Assembly (NCBI RefSeq): GCF_019320115.1 | Contig: NC_089584.1 | Span: forward strand, 75,392,791 to 75,456,790 | Origin: Miscanthus floridulus | Taxonomy: Eukaryota > Streptophyta > Magnoliopsida > Poales > Poaceae | DNA: 64,000 nt | Reading direction: 5' to 3' | Part shown: one piece after another, positions 9,681 to 20,900 of the stretch | Layout of the letters: each line of letters opens with the position of its first letter | How positions within the stretch are numbered: position 1 is the first letter of the stretch | Position numbers and translations under genes: made by a program | The notes under the pieces: generated by a model | Seen by the model: the letters and a program-made list of their open reading frames with translations, nothing else | What the model was told of the DNA's origin: nothing | The model's database searches: none

Positions 9681-12600
9681 ATGGCGAAGAGGGACGCCCA
9701 GAAGAAAGCCGGAGTCATGGCGAAGGAGTGGTGGAAGTCAAGGAGCAATGAGCAGACCATCAAAGACCTCATCACCATGGGAGTGCTCCACAACAAGGCA
9801 CTCGCGGGATGGCACACGCCGGAAGGAGAAAGCTACCCCAATCCACAACTAGGTGAGATTGTGGTTTTTGAGGATTTCTTCAAGCGGGATTTTAGGGTTC
9901 CAGTGCACCCTTTCCTTTAGGGGCTCTATTTGTATTACAAGATTGGGATTTGCAATCTGCATCCCAACTTGATTCTTCTTGTCTCCACCTTCATCCATCT
10001 TTGCAAAGCATATGGTGGCTTCTAGCCCCATTTCAACCTCTTCCGCCATCTGTTCTGCCTACAGAAGAAAGGAAGTGGCGGCTCGAAGATAGCTAGAGGC
10101 GTATACCTCAATCTACGTGACGGGATGAAGGCCTAGTACTTGCACTGCCCTTGGAACACATCGCTGGACGACTAGTACAAGAAGTGGTTCTACATCCACG
10201 AAGAGCCAAACATGATCACCCTGTGCGACATGGGGTTCATTCTAGAGAAGAAGAACAGCTGGTCGGAGAAGCCTGAGCACTTGGAATAGATCGCAGAACT
10301 ACTTGGGTTGATCCCATGGGGGAAACTGGATGGTCTAAGCATGGTCAGGAACTTCATCAGCCGAAGGATCTAGCCCTGCTAGAGGAGGGTACATCCGGGC
10401 TATGAATACCAGGGTAGCGTAGATCCAACGAGGACCAGGAAAGAGGTGCTTGACAAGGTAGAAATCAAAGCCAGGATTAGAGAGCTATTCAACTTAGCTG
10501 ATCTGAATTATGTCAGGTTAAGTGACATCGAGCATGCCTTCAAGCTGGCCCGACCTCCCCCAAAGGTAAATTATGCTACCTTGTACCTGTAGAGTTATGC
10601 TGTAACAAAAATTGACTATGTTGTCGCCTTTATATTTCCTAGAGTAATGGTCATGACAGGGCTGCAGTGTTCGTGTCTCCACCCCCTGGTGTGGATTGGC
10701 CGCAAGTTGCCGGCCCAACTGCCTAGACCAGTGCCAGGGCCAAAGATATCGACTGGGCCATACTCAGGGTTGGGGAAGAGGCAATGACCAGGGCTGCTAG
10801 CAAGCGGCCGGTGGCCAGCAAACATCATTAGGCCATCTTCCCACTGTCATATGATGAAACAGAGGATGCAGACATCTTCCGACTCGTCCCTCAAAAGAGG
10901 AGGAGACAACTGGAGTCGACGGAGCAGGGTGGCTCCTCCGTGCCAGCAGGGATCACATCACCGACCACTACAACGTAGAGGACAAGCAGCAAAGGGGTCA
11001 AGCACCACGCCCCGGCGCCGGTACTGGTCGTGGAAAAAGACCTGGTGGCACCCACTAAGCACGTGGAGCAAGCATGGTCGAAGAGACACTCCTTCGCCAT
11101 GTCATTCCATGCTTCCAAGCTGTAAGTATTTGCAACCTTGATGTAAGCTTACAATTTGTATTGGATACTGTTGTCTTTTCAACTTATCTCTGATATATTA
11201 GTTCGGCGTCCACCAAAAATCCTGACCAGCTAGCCAGGTGTGGCATTGCTTTGCCAGTAATGGTGGAGAGAACTGCCTAGTAGCCGGCTATGGAGGAACC
11301 TGTAGAAGAAAATCCACCAGAACCTCAGCAGACGAGCGGCCACATGACAGTCCCCGAGCAGCTGGTCGAGAAGAGAGCCAAGCCAAGTACAAGTGCTCCG
11401 AGCACTAACCCTGCTGAGGGGGATACTTCAGCACCAAGTGGACCAGACCAAGTCGAGGAGCAGCAGCCAGAGGTGGCACAGAGCACGCTTGCTGATGCCA
11501 TGGCTCATGGGAAAGCCATAGTGGTCATAGAGACTACAAACTCTAGACCAACGCCGCTTCCTGAACAAGAGGCCGAAGAGAACAAAGTAGAAGAGGTCCT
11601 GGGCCATCCCCAAGACAAACGACAACATGTATATGTGTCGCGCTGGCAGAACAACTAGTGGGTTATGCATGAGGAAATCCCAGAGGTCAAAGAGACCCTA
11701 AAAGTAGAATGAGCGGCAAAACATTTGGTGATGGAAGTCCAGGTATGTTTGGCTTGACCACTTGATCCTATTATTCAATCAAACTGTCTGACTTAGCTTG
11801 TTTACATGCAGGACTTGATGAAGACCGCAAAGTACCGAAAAAAGTGCTTCGACCAAATTGAGGGGATCATGGCAAGCAATAGAGAACTGGCGGCCGAGGT
11901 GGAACGCTTGCGCCTCCAACTTGAAGCCGCTGACTAGGAGAGGACGGAGCAAGAGGCACAAAACTAGAACCTGGTCGTCCAGCTCAGTAACAAAGAGCAG
12001 GAAAAAACAAGTAAGTTGTCATTTTATCATAGCAAGTGTGTGACACATGTTGTTGCATTATTGGTAGTGACAGCTGTAGTGCAGGCTTAGAAGCTAAAGT
12101 TGTCTATTTCCAAGAGGAGAATAGCCGTGTGGCCACAGTGTGTGGTCGCCTGAAGGAGGACAATGAGAAACTGGCGCGCGACCAGTCTCAACTCCAGGAC
12201 CGCACAACTAAGATGAAGGAGGAACTAAAAAGTAAGTGTTCCAGACCACCTTGCTCATTCTATTGCCCGCCTTATCTTTTCATGCCATTACATTTTGATG
12301 TCTTGTACGGTTTATAGTTTTAAAAGTCAATGCCAAGAAACATCTTGAAGCCATGATGAAAGATCATGACGGCTGGAAGGTGTGATGCCTAGAGACCACC
12401 GAGGATCGGGACACATGGAAGAACCGGTGCCAGGAAGTGGCAACTGGCATTTTGCCCATCCTCGACCTTATCGACCCAGCACTTATAGAGGAAGTGCCAA
12501 GGACGCCGTAGCTCGGACTGGTCGAGAGATGCCGAAAGGCATGGGGATGGTTCCAAGAGTTCATGAAGGAGGCGGGTGAGTACATAGGCGCACATGTGCT

Positions 12601-12961
12601 AAGCATGGTGCATGCCCACTACCCCCTGATCAATCTCAAGCGCCTAGAGGCTGGGTACCCAAAGGAGGTAGACCCAGACAAGGCTGAGGAGCTTCGGATG
12701 ACCTAGCTAGACCTGTCGTCAAAGATAATTGGCGATATTAACCTATGTGGAGGTGGGATAGCACCTATACAGGGTATGCCATTGATAAGTCAGCTAGAAA
12801 TGCCATCCGTTGTGAGCCAACCAACGAAGCCTGCGGTCTTGACCAGCCAGGCATCGGTGGGGTCATCCTCTTTAGCTCGACTAGTACAAGAGTCCCTGAG
12901 ACTCAAGCGGGATATCAGAAGCAGCGAGCAGCGGGTGCCATGTGCCCCGACTAGCCAATAG
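9681..12961 (+). pseudogene. Antisense gene of E: six-exon 'putative gypsy-type transposon' protein, decayed
   Basis: The gene lies opposite to gag-pol, in E's 3' region. I infer exons 9,681-10,565, 10,643-11,121, 11,202-11,742, 11,812-12,010, 12,085-12,231 and 12,318-12,961. All five introns are 69-86 bp and GT-AG, with phases 0, 2, 0, 1, 1. The exons sum to 2,895 nt, exactly 965 codons. Exon 1 (start MAKRDAQKKAGVM) carries the conserved block of the plant family called 'putative gypsy type transposon' (Pfam PF04195 type; from memory): WHTPEGESYPNPQLGEIVVF, FFKRDF. Exons 4-5 look coiled-coil (ASNRELAAEVERLRLQLEA; EENSRVATVCGRLKEDNEKL). There are 19 internal stops, 17 TAG and 2 TGA, so it is dead. 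Function is unknown. Confidence 0.85.
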
Positions 12962-13487
12962 AATAGGCTAGAGCTATAGACGAAGGACATAGTTGTGTTA
13001 TTGTAAACTTGGGCCTCTTCAGGCAAGCTTGTAATAATGTAACTGTATGTCATCATAAGCTTGTTTGCTTTGTATAAAATGTATTTAAGCTTGAAACTCA
13101 TGTTGGTGTAACTAAGTGAGAACATGTTAACATTCTGTTTAGTTGTACCATTTTACTCGACACATCATCCTAAAAAGTTTGTGCGGCCCTAGTTTGCCAT
13201 GTGGTCGGAGTGTGAGGTGCGTGACCTATGCACATGTAGACGCGGACAAGTCAAACCAGGGGGGACCTACCGATCACCCGTAGTGTAGAGAGCGGATCCC
13301 ATGCATGCGTTGGGAGGAACCGGAGACAGGGCCTGCTCTGAAAACCATAGAAGGAATGGTGGTCGGCTTTTACTGGCTAAGTTAGAATAACCATAAAACT
13401 CAAAGTGACACATTAGAGTGGTCGGAGAAATCATAATAGCTTTATTGAAGTAAATCGAAGGTACAAGAGGAGTACATATCTCAGTAG
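12962..13487. other. E: gap between antisense gene and integrase end
   Basis: The two genes converge tail to tail over about 525 bp. The + strand after 12,961 is AT-rich (TTGTAATAATGTAACTGTATG) and could hold the antisense gene's 3' end. No further coding sequence is seen. Confidence 0.5.
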
Positions 13488-14700
13488 TTAAGCATAGAAA
13501 CGTCTAAGCTTGTTGATATGCCATGAATTTGGTACGTCTGTACCATCCAGGTGAGCTAACCTATAAGACGTTGGTCATGTGACTTCCTTGATCATGAAGG
13601 GCCCCTCCCATGGGGTTGTGAGTTTATGGACACCAGCCTAATTCATCTTCCACTTCAGGACCAGGTCCCTGACCACAAAGAACCACTCTTTAACATTCTT
13701 GCTGTAGTACCTACGCAAAACAGCAAGGTATTTGGCTGTACGTACACAAGAATCGAGCCGCTTCTCTTCTGCACTATTCACTCCTAGCTCCCGTACTTCA
13801 TTGACCTTGCCTTCATCGAAGTTCTCTACCCGTGCTGATCTGAAAGCTATATCTATAGGGAGGACTGCCACAACGCCGTAAACCATAAAGTATGGTGAGA
13901 CGCCAGTGTTACGACTGGGCTAAGTTCTGAGGCCCCAGACCACGGCTGGCAACTCTTTGAGCCATCTTTCGGGAGCTTTGTCATTTTCTCTGTACATCCT
14001 CTTCTTCAATGTGTCCAAGATCATGCCATTTGCCCGCTCAACTTGTCCATTAGCTCTAGGGTGCGCCACCGAGACATATTTTACTACTATGCTCCTTTCA
14101 TCACAGAAGTCCCAAAAAGCGTTCTCAGTGAACTGAGTACCCAGATCAGTGATGATGCTATTGGGTATGCCAAAATGGTGGATGACCTGGTTGAGGAACG
14201 TGACAGCCTTTTCTGAGGATGCCTATACTAGAGGCATGTATTCTATCCACTTAGAAAATTTGTCGATCAGCACAAAGACGCATGTAAATTTCCCAGGAGC
14301 CGGTTTGAAGGGCCCAATCATATCCAATCCCTAGCATGCAAAGGGCTAAGAGGCTGGTATTGTCTGGATCTCATGTGTTGGTATGTGGATTCTCTTGGTG
14401 AAGAACTGACAACCCTCACAGTGGCGGACTAGCTTCTCTGCGTTGGCTACTGCTGGTGGCCAATAGAACCCTGCTCGAAAATCCTTACCAACCAGTGTTC
14501 TTAAGGCCACGTGGTTGCCGCAGGAGCCAGAGTGGATTTGGTTTAGGAGATGTTCGCCATCCTCCTGGGTTATACACTTCATCAAGATTTCCTCCTTTGC
14601 ATTCTTGCACCATAACTTGCCATTGATGAGCAGGTACTGCTTACTGCGATGCATCAGGCGCTCGTTTTCTATCTGATTAGTGTAACCACTGCCATCTATT
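13488..14700 (-). pseudogene. Element E integrase
   Basis: Read downward from about 14,700. The zinc-binding part is HSGSCGNHVALRTL ... CEGCQFF near 14,560-14,400. The DDE core follows: first Asp in LGLDMIGPFKPAPG, second Asp in IITDLGTQFTENAF, Glu in HPRANGQVERANGM. After the core come the ISPYF-like GVSPYFMVYG motif and a GPF segment (TPWEGPFMIKEV) near the C-terminus. The last residues are INKLRRFYA, with TAA at 13,488. In-frame stops interrupt it at several points, for example after PAS and PLV. No chromodomain follows, as expected outside chromoviruses. Confidence 0.9.
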
Positions 14701-14739
14701 AGGTACCTGATGAAAGGTATTCTCTAGTCGGGCTCATGA

Positions 14740-15450
14740 GTGGTCGGAGGCGGCTCAGTGGTGCTCGACGCCGGAACCATAGCCAAATTGCTGGTCTGGA
14801 GGCTTGTCTACCATGAAATCTTCCTGTTTGATGGAAGGCGTGAGCAGGTCTTGGACGAATATGCCATGTGGGACTTTGGCTCAGGATGATCCTAACTTTG
14901 ACAGTGCATCGGCTGCTTGATTTCTGTCCCGGACCATGTGTATGTACTCAATGCCATAAAACCTGCCTTCCAGCTTTCTGATCGATTTGCAGTATGCATC
15001 CATGTTTTTGCTGGTCATGTCCCAGTCCTTGTTGAGTTGGTTGATGACCAGAGCCGAGTCTCCATAGACATAGAGACGTTTAACGCCGAGCTCAACCGCA
15101 ATGCGCAAACCATGTAGGCATGCTTTGTACTCGGTGGCATTATTAGATGCTGGGAAATAAATCCTGAGGATGTACCGGAGCTGCTCCTTGGATGGTGAAA
15201 CAAAAAGGTCTCCTGCCCCCGCACCATCAATGTTGAGAGAGCCATCAAAGTATATCATCCAATACTCATCGGACCCCAGAGAGGCAGGCGTGCTTAAGTC
15301 TGTCCACTCGACGATGAAATCGACGAGTGCCTGAGACTTGATTGTAGTACGGCTTGCAAATTCCAAGGAGAAGGGGCATAGCTCCATTGCCCATTTGATG
15401 ATGCGCCCATTCGCATCCTTGTTGCTAATGATGTCTCACAGAGGGTACTT
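14740..15450 (-). pseudogene. Element E RNase H
   Basis: An open stretch from 15,387 to 14,881 holds the RNase H fold: IYFDGSLNIDGAGAG (first Asp), the NNATEYKACLHGLR helix (Glu), LYVYGDSALVINQ (Asp) and the late VRDRNQAADALSKL motif (Asp). All four catalytic acidic residues are present. Its frame differs from both RT upstream and integrase downstream. Confidence 0.9.
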
Positions 15451-15599
15451 AGTCATGACCACCACACGATATCCATCGAAGTAATGTTTCAACTTTTGGG
15501 ATGTTATCAGTATGGCGTAGATCAACTTCTAGATCTGTGGGTACCTAGTCTTGGATTCATTGAGTACCTCACTGATGAAATAGATTGGTCGCTGTACCT

Positions 15600-16640
15600 T
15601 GTAGACGTGGCCGGACTCGTCGCGCTCGACCACCATCGCCGTGGAGACCACTCGATTAGTAGCCAAAATGTAGAGCAGGAGTGTTTCATCTTCTCTGGGA
15701 GCAGTGAGGACCGAAGGTGATGTAAGGTATTGTTTCAGCTGTGTGAAGGCAGCGTCTGCTTCCTCCGACCACTCAAACTTTTCAGATGCTTTGAGCAGTT
15801 TAAAGAATGGTAATCCTTTTTTTGCCTAGTCTTGATATGAAACGGCTGAGGGCGGCCATGCATCCGGTAAGCTTCTGAACATCCTTCACCTTTTTAGGTG
15901 GCTTCATGTCTAAGACAGCTTTGACTTTCTCCGGGTTAGGGCATATGCTGTCGTAACTGATGACGTTGCCAAGCAAAATGCTAGAAGGAACACCAAAGAT
16001 GCACTTCTTTGGGTTTAATTTCCACTAGAATGTGTTAAGGGTTGCAAAGGTGCGTTCCAGGTTGTCAACAAGGGTATGTGCTTCCTTGGTTTTGACAACT
16101 ATATCATCAACATAAGCCTCGACGAGGTCGTCTTTTATCTCTTCTTTGAGGTAGGCCTGTATAGCGTGTTGGTAGGTAGCCTCGGTGTTCTTGAGCCCGA
16201 ACGACATAGTCATGTAGCAGTAGGCGCCGAAAGGCGTAATAAAAGATGTCTTGATCTGGTTGTCCTTTTTGAGAGCGATCTGGTGATAACTAGAGTAGCA
16301 ATTGAGAAAGGAAAGCAGCTTGCAACTAGTAGTTGAATCTATGACGTCATCTATGCGAGGTAAACCAAAGGGGTCCTTAGGGCAGTGTTTGTTGAGATCA
16401 GTGTAATCAATGCACATTCTCCATTCATTATTCTTTTTGCGTACAAGAACCAGGTTGGCTAACCACTTCGGATGATACACTTCTTTGATAAATCCGGCTG
16501 CCAAAAGCCATGTAACTTCTACCCTAATCGCCTCCTTTTTGTCACAAGCAAACTGTCATAGCTTCTGCTTGATAGGTTTGGCCTTGCTGTTGACATTCAA
16601 GGAGTGCTCGATCAAGTTCCAAGGTACACTGGGCATGTCA
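15600..16640 (-). pseudogene. Element E reverse transcriptase
   Basis: An open part (16,504-16,025) contains GFIKEVYHPKWLAN, the RMCIDYTDLNKHCPKD motif, FITPFGAYCYMTMSFGLKN and the catalytic AYVDDIVVK near 16,110. After a TAG at 16,025 it continues in frame with WKLNPKKCIFGVP and the thumb/connection motif VKDVQKLTGCMAALSRFIS, then breaks up near 15,830. The palm residues are intact. Confidence 0.9.
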
Positions 16641-16689
16641 GCAGGTTTCCATGTGAACACATCCATGTTGCTCCTTAAGAACCTGACGA

Positions 16690-17450
16690 GCGTGTCTTCC
16701 TATTTGGGATCCAGGTTGGCGCCGATAAGGGCCATTTTGCTGGGATCGCCGTCGACCAGCTGGATCACCTTGTGCTCCTTGGACTTGATGTTCTTGCATG
16801 GAGCCTCAAGCTTTGGGATCTCTAGGTGGTCGGCCAAGGTTTTCTTGGCGTCGAGCATGGTCTCGGCCATGCGAATAGAGAGGTCGTGAGCCTCTGCTAT
16901 TTTGAAGCTGTCGTCCTCACAAGTATAAGCTGCGTATACGTTGCCCCTGAGGGTTAGAACTCCTTTCTCGGTAGGCATCTTGAGCACTAGATACCTATAA
17001 TGAGGTATGGCCATGAACTTGGTGAGCGATGGTCGACCAAGAATAGCATGGTAGGTGCCGTCGAAGTCAGCGACCACGAAGTTGATGTAGTCGGTGCGGA
17101 AGTGGTCCAGGGTCCCAAATTGCACAGGTAGCGTGATCTGCCTGAGAGGTGTAGAGCTCTATCTAGGGAGAACACCCCAGAACTGTGCCTCGTACAGCTT
17201 GAGATCTGCCTAGGTTATCTTTAGGGTGGGCAGACTATTCTTGAATAGTATATTGATGGAGCTGCCGCCATCGATCAGCACTCTATCGAACTGAACCTTG
17301 TTGATGCAAGGATCGAGGACCAGGGGAAAATGTCCTGGCTCAGGTATTGCAGCCCATTGGTTCTTTCTGTTGAAGGAGATCTCATGGTGACACCATGGAG
17401 GGAGCCACGGATCGGTGAGGAGGTTATCGGTGTTGGCCATGTTCAAGCAA
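16690..17450 (-). pseudogene. Element E aspartic protease
   Basis: The catalytic motif is VLIDGGSSINILF in the open stretch 17,446-17,210. This is the D-G-G-S form typical of Tat-like proteases rather than D-T-G or D-S-G. The second conserved half, YHAILGRPSLTKFMAIPHY, is at about 17,060-16,990. A TAG near 17,210 and another in the following linker separate the two. Confidence 0.85.
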
Positions 17451-17473
17451 GCACGGGCGAGCAGCTTGTGTTC

Positions 17474-20091
17474 TCATTTGGTCTCGATGGACACTTTGCC
17501 TCCGATGATGGTGTGCACGCGATCGGTTGGCTTGACGTACTTGTGACAGGGATCTACGTCTTCATCGTCGTTGTCCTTGTTGCGCTGTTCCCCTGCGTCG
17601 TTAGGCTTGTCAGATGTATTCGGAGCCTGTTGACGCGTGTAGATAGACTTGAGAATGCGGCAATTCTCCATAGTATGGTTTGACTTGGGATGGAGCTGGC
17701 ATGGCCCTTTCAATGCTTTGGCGTAGTCATCTTCGTAGTTACGACGTCCACCACCTTTTTAACGGTATTGACCTCGTCGTCGTCTTCCCGAGCACGCTTG
17801 CCCCTGTAATCGTCACGGTGGTTACGCCACTGATTACGTTGGTCGTGGTGGTCGCGGGAGTCGTTGCGCTGGTTGCGATGGTCAAAATTGTTGTTCCAAC
17901 CATGGTTGCTGTGGTAGTCGTTGTAGTGTGGGGGGTGGTCAGAGCGTGGAACCCTTGCTGCTTCTTCGATAATTATCTTTTTAGCGTCATTGGCGTCCGC
18001 ATATTTCTTAGCGGTGGCTAGGAGCGCTGTGACCGATTCAGGCCTCTTGCATAGGAGCTTGTCCCTTAGGGCGTCATGGAAGCGGAGGCCAGTGATGAAA
18101 GCCTCGATTGCCTCATTGTCGGAGATTGATGGGACCTTGATGCACATCTCCAAGAAACACCGGACGTACTCGTGCAGTGGCTCATCTTTTCGATCTCGAA
18201 TTTGTTGCAGATCATATTTGTTGCCGGGTTGCTCGCAAGTAGCAATGAAGTTGTCGATGAAGGCTTGCTTGAGCTCTTGCCAAGAATCAAAGTAGTTCAC
18301 CGACAAGCTGACCAGCCATTGGTGACCTGCATGGCCAATAGCGATTGGGAAGTAGTTAGACATGACGTGTTCGTCAGCCATGGCTGATCTGCATGTAGTT
18401 TCGTAGAGCATGACCCATAATTCGGGGTTCTCCTTGCCGTTGTACTTCTAAAGTTTCTCGAGCTTGAAGTTCTTGGGCCATATGACTTGGCGAAGGTGTG
18501 GAGTAAACTGCTTCAAACTCGGTGGGCCATGGATAGTGTCATATTCCATACGGTGATAGCTTTCGTGGGATGCACGATCGTTGGATCTCTGGTTGATGTG
18601 AGCGTGTAGATCACATCCTCCGAGGTAATGGCGGAGATCGTTATTGCCATTGTGGCGATCTCGGTTGCCATCTAGATTAGCCCTACGACCGTGGTTATCG
18701 CGGTTGTCTCGGCGGTTATTGTCCCGGACGTCGTGGCGGTTGCCATCCCGACAGCGGTTGTCATCCCGACCATCATCATGGCCACCATTTCTACGTTGAC
18801 GGTTGTCTAATGGGTCATTGTTGCATGAGCCACATTAGTTGAGTGGCTGTGAGTGACTTGAGTACTGGCGGCTGTGGCTTGACTCGACTGAGACGGATAG
18901 AGCCCGGGCTTGATTTACAATCTCTGCGGTCTGGGCCATAGCAGCCGTTAGATGGGCTTGTATTTCATCGCACATTGCTTGGGTTTCTGGGATATTGGGT
19001 AGCCGTTGCATCGTCGCCATAGCAACGGCTACGTTGGTGCTTGGAGTCCTGAAGACCTGTTTGTCCCCCACCCTGTCGAAAGCATTGTTGAGGTCACGTG
19101 GCTGGACCCTTATGCGTCGTGCCTCCTCTTCTGCTTTAGCTTTGATTTGCCAGCGATTAAACCGGTCAATATTGCGTGCCTCGCATGCAATCCTTTCTTG
19201 TTCTGTTTCGCCAACTACTGGCGGTTCATCATTGCTGACAACATTGATCAAATCCCCTCACCTTGGCAGGAAAGACAGGAATTGTGGGAACCCCAGGGCG
19301 TGGTCTGGGATATCCAGATCGTATTCGATGCCTTCATCGTCGTGATGCTAGAGCTCGGTGTGGACGAAGGCATTAGATGTGATGCCAGATGAGGAGCTGG
19401 AGTCACCCTCTTGGATCGTGTGGATGGATCCTTCTTGATGATCCTCAATCCGAACCATGTTGATGAAGTTGCGTGGCTTCGACCGAGGTATATTATACGC
19501 GTAGTTGGAGGCAGCATTTCACAGGCCGTAGGGCTGGGCCTGGTAGTTCTCCATCGAGGCTTTGTACTTGAAGAGCCAGAGTCCCATCGCGAAGGCTGGC
19601 CGGCGACGAGCGGAGCGCCCTTTAGGAGTAGATATGACCACAAGATTTGTACCAAGTCATGCAGGATGACTGGCCTGAGCCAGTCGAGTAGATCTGTTGT
19701 GGGGAGCGGTTACCTGTTCATTAGGTCGACTTTGAATTGCACTTACCAGAGCTAGGGTTTCGGCGAGTTTGGTGCCGACCCGATCGATGGAGTCAAGCAG
19801 GTCAGTGTTATCGATCTACTTCCCTTTGTAGCGGGGAAGCAGACGATGAGTGGTCTGTGTGGCTGAAGATGATGCAGGCATGGTCGGAGCTAGATGTACC
19901 ATGGTCGGAGCCCGATCCATTGTGGTCGGAGCCGTATCCACCGTGGTCGGAGCCATAGTCGATGCAGGTGAAGCAGTGGTCAGCACAGACTGAATCCACA
20001 CCTCCTCTGTGGTCATGGCGATGAAGTTGTTGGAGCCGGTGGTCTAGGTGATCTGGCCAATGGTGAACGTGAGGCCATTCGGTGTAGCCAT
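17474..20091 (-). pseudogene. Element E gag
   Basis: The likely start is the ATG at 20,091 (MATPNGLTF). The frame stays the same with interspersed stops through ARNIDRFNRWQIKAKAEEEA, the conserved RDLNNAFDRVGDKQVFRTPS, a long Arg/Asn/Asp-rich segment and the Retrotrans_gag core (WQELKQAFIDNF near 18,280; LHEYVRCFLEMC). At about 17,770 a run of five A (GTTAAAAAGG) is followed by a frame change that separates this from the zinc knuckle at about 17,701-17,660. The knuckle is CQLHPKSNHTMENC, CX2HX4HX4C, with His at the usual second Cys. The shift is more likely an indel than programmed frameshifting, because the knuckle normally belongs to Gag. Confidence 0.85.
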
Positions 20092-20140
20092 GGAGCCAGA
20101 GATGATGACCATCTTGTTTGCTTGGAGAGCAGTATGCACA

Positions 20141-20159
20141 CCCCCTACCTAGCGTGCCA
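20141..20159 (-). other. Candidate primer binding site of E
   Basis: On the - strand TGGCACGCTAGGTAGGGGG lies one base inside the LTR. It resembles the TGGCGCGCCAGGTAGGGG-type sites of grass gypsy elements, with a few changes. The exact tRNA is not assigned. Confidence 0.6.
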
Positions 20160-20160
20160 C

Positions 20161-20630
20161 TGTCGATGAAATATGGTCGGCAGTCTACCTAGGGGTATGC
20201 CCAAGGCAGTAGATTATTGGCAGACAGATGCGCAAGCCACAAACAAGATGGTGACGCAAGACAGACACGAGGTTTTATCCAGGTTCGGCCACCAAGAAGG
20301 CGTAATACCTACGTCTTGCGTCTGATTGTATTGCTGTATGTCAATGAGATATATTTTTTAGAGGGGTCCCCTGCTCGCCTTATATAGTCTAGGGGCAGGG
20401 TTACAGATCTAGAAACTAATCCTAGTCAGTTACAATTGCCATAGGTGACCGGATGAGGATTCCTATTCTAACCGACCAAGATCTTGCTTGATCGCCAAAT
20501 CTATCTTGACTCCTTACGCAGGACTCCGAACAGGTTGGCCGGGCAGCACATCGTCTTTTGGTGGACCAGACCCACTGATCCAGGCCGGCCCAATCTTAGC
20601 CATAAGGGTATAGGGGTTAATACCCCCACA
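20161..20630 (-). repeat. 5' LTR of element E
   Basis: It aligns end to end with 7,900-8,370. TG and CA termini are intact on the - strand. The box TATATAAGG at 20,386-20,378 is the likely promoter for - strand transcription of gag-pol. Confidence 0.93.
20378..20386 (-). promoter_or_regulatory. TATA box of E 5' LTR
   Basis: TATATAAGG on the - strand is identical in the other LTR at 8,125-8,117. It faces gag-pol, which starts near 20,091. Confidence 0.65.
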
Positions 20631-20635
20631 GCCAG

Positions 20636-20900
20636 TTTGAGTGATTTTGGAATCAAGTTCAAGCAAGTGCCATTGCTATGTGACAATGAAAGTACCGTAA
20701 AGCTCACCAACAACCTGGTTCAACACTTAAGAACAATGCATATAGATGTCCATCATCACTTCATAAGAGATCACCAACTAAAAGGGGACATTTACATAGA
20801 GAGTGTGCGTGCCGACTTATTCACCAAGCCACTTGATGAGAAGAGGTTTTGCAAGCTAAGGAATGAATTGAACATACTTGACTTCTCTAATATGTGTTGA
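20636..20900 (+). pseudogene. Element F RNase H, right part
   Basis: This continues the reading cut at 7,899: LSDFGIKFKQVPLLCDNEST (catalytic Asp), HHHFIRDHQLKGDI, then LFTKPLDEKRFCKLRNELNI and a stop at 20,898-20,900. Compared with typical SIRE pol, a few residues between IESV and LFTKPL appear deleted (IESVRADLFTKPL). Confidence 0.9.

Larger units (their letters stand above)
7900..20630 (-). mobile_element. Element E: Tat-like Ty3/gypsy retrotransposon with a spliced antisense gene
   Basis: E is bounded by LTRs of 471 bp (7,900-8,370) and 470 bp (20,161-20,630). Read on the - strand, the order is 5' LTR, primer site (20,159-20,141), gag, protease, RT, RNase H and integrase (ending 13,488), then a 3' region of about 5 kb before the 3' LTR. 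That region holds an antisense gene (9,681-12,961, + strand) and a 28-bp minisatellite. RNase H before integrase marks Ty3/gypsy. The long 3' region with an antisense ORF is known for the Tat lineage. The LTRs differ at about 27 of 470 positions by hand count, nearly all transitions. Confidence 0.92.
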
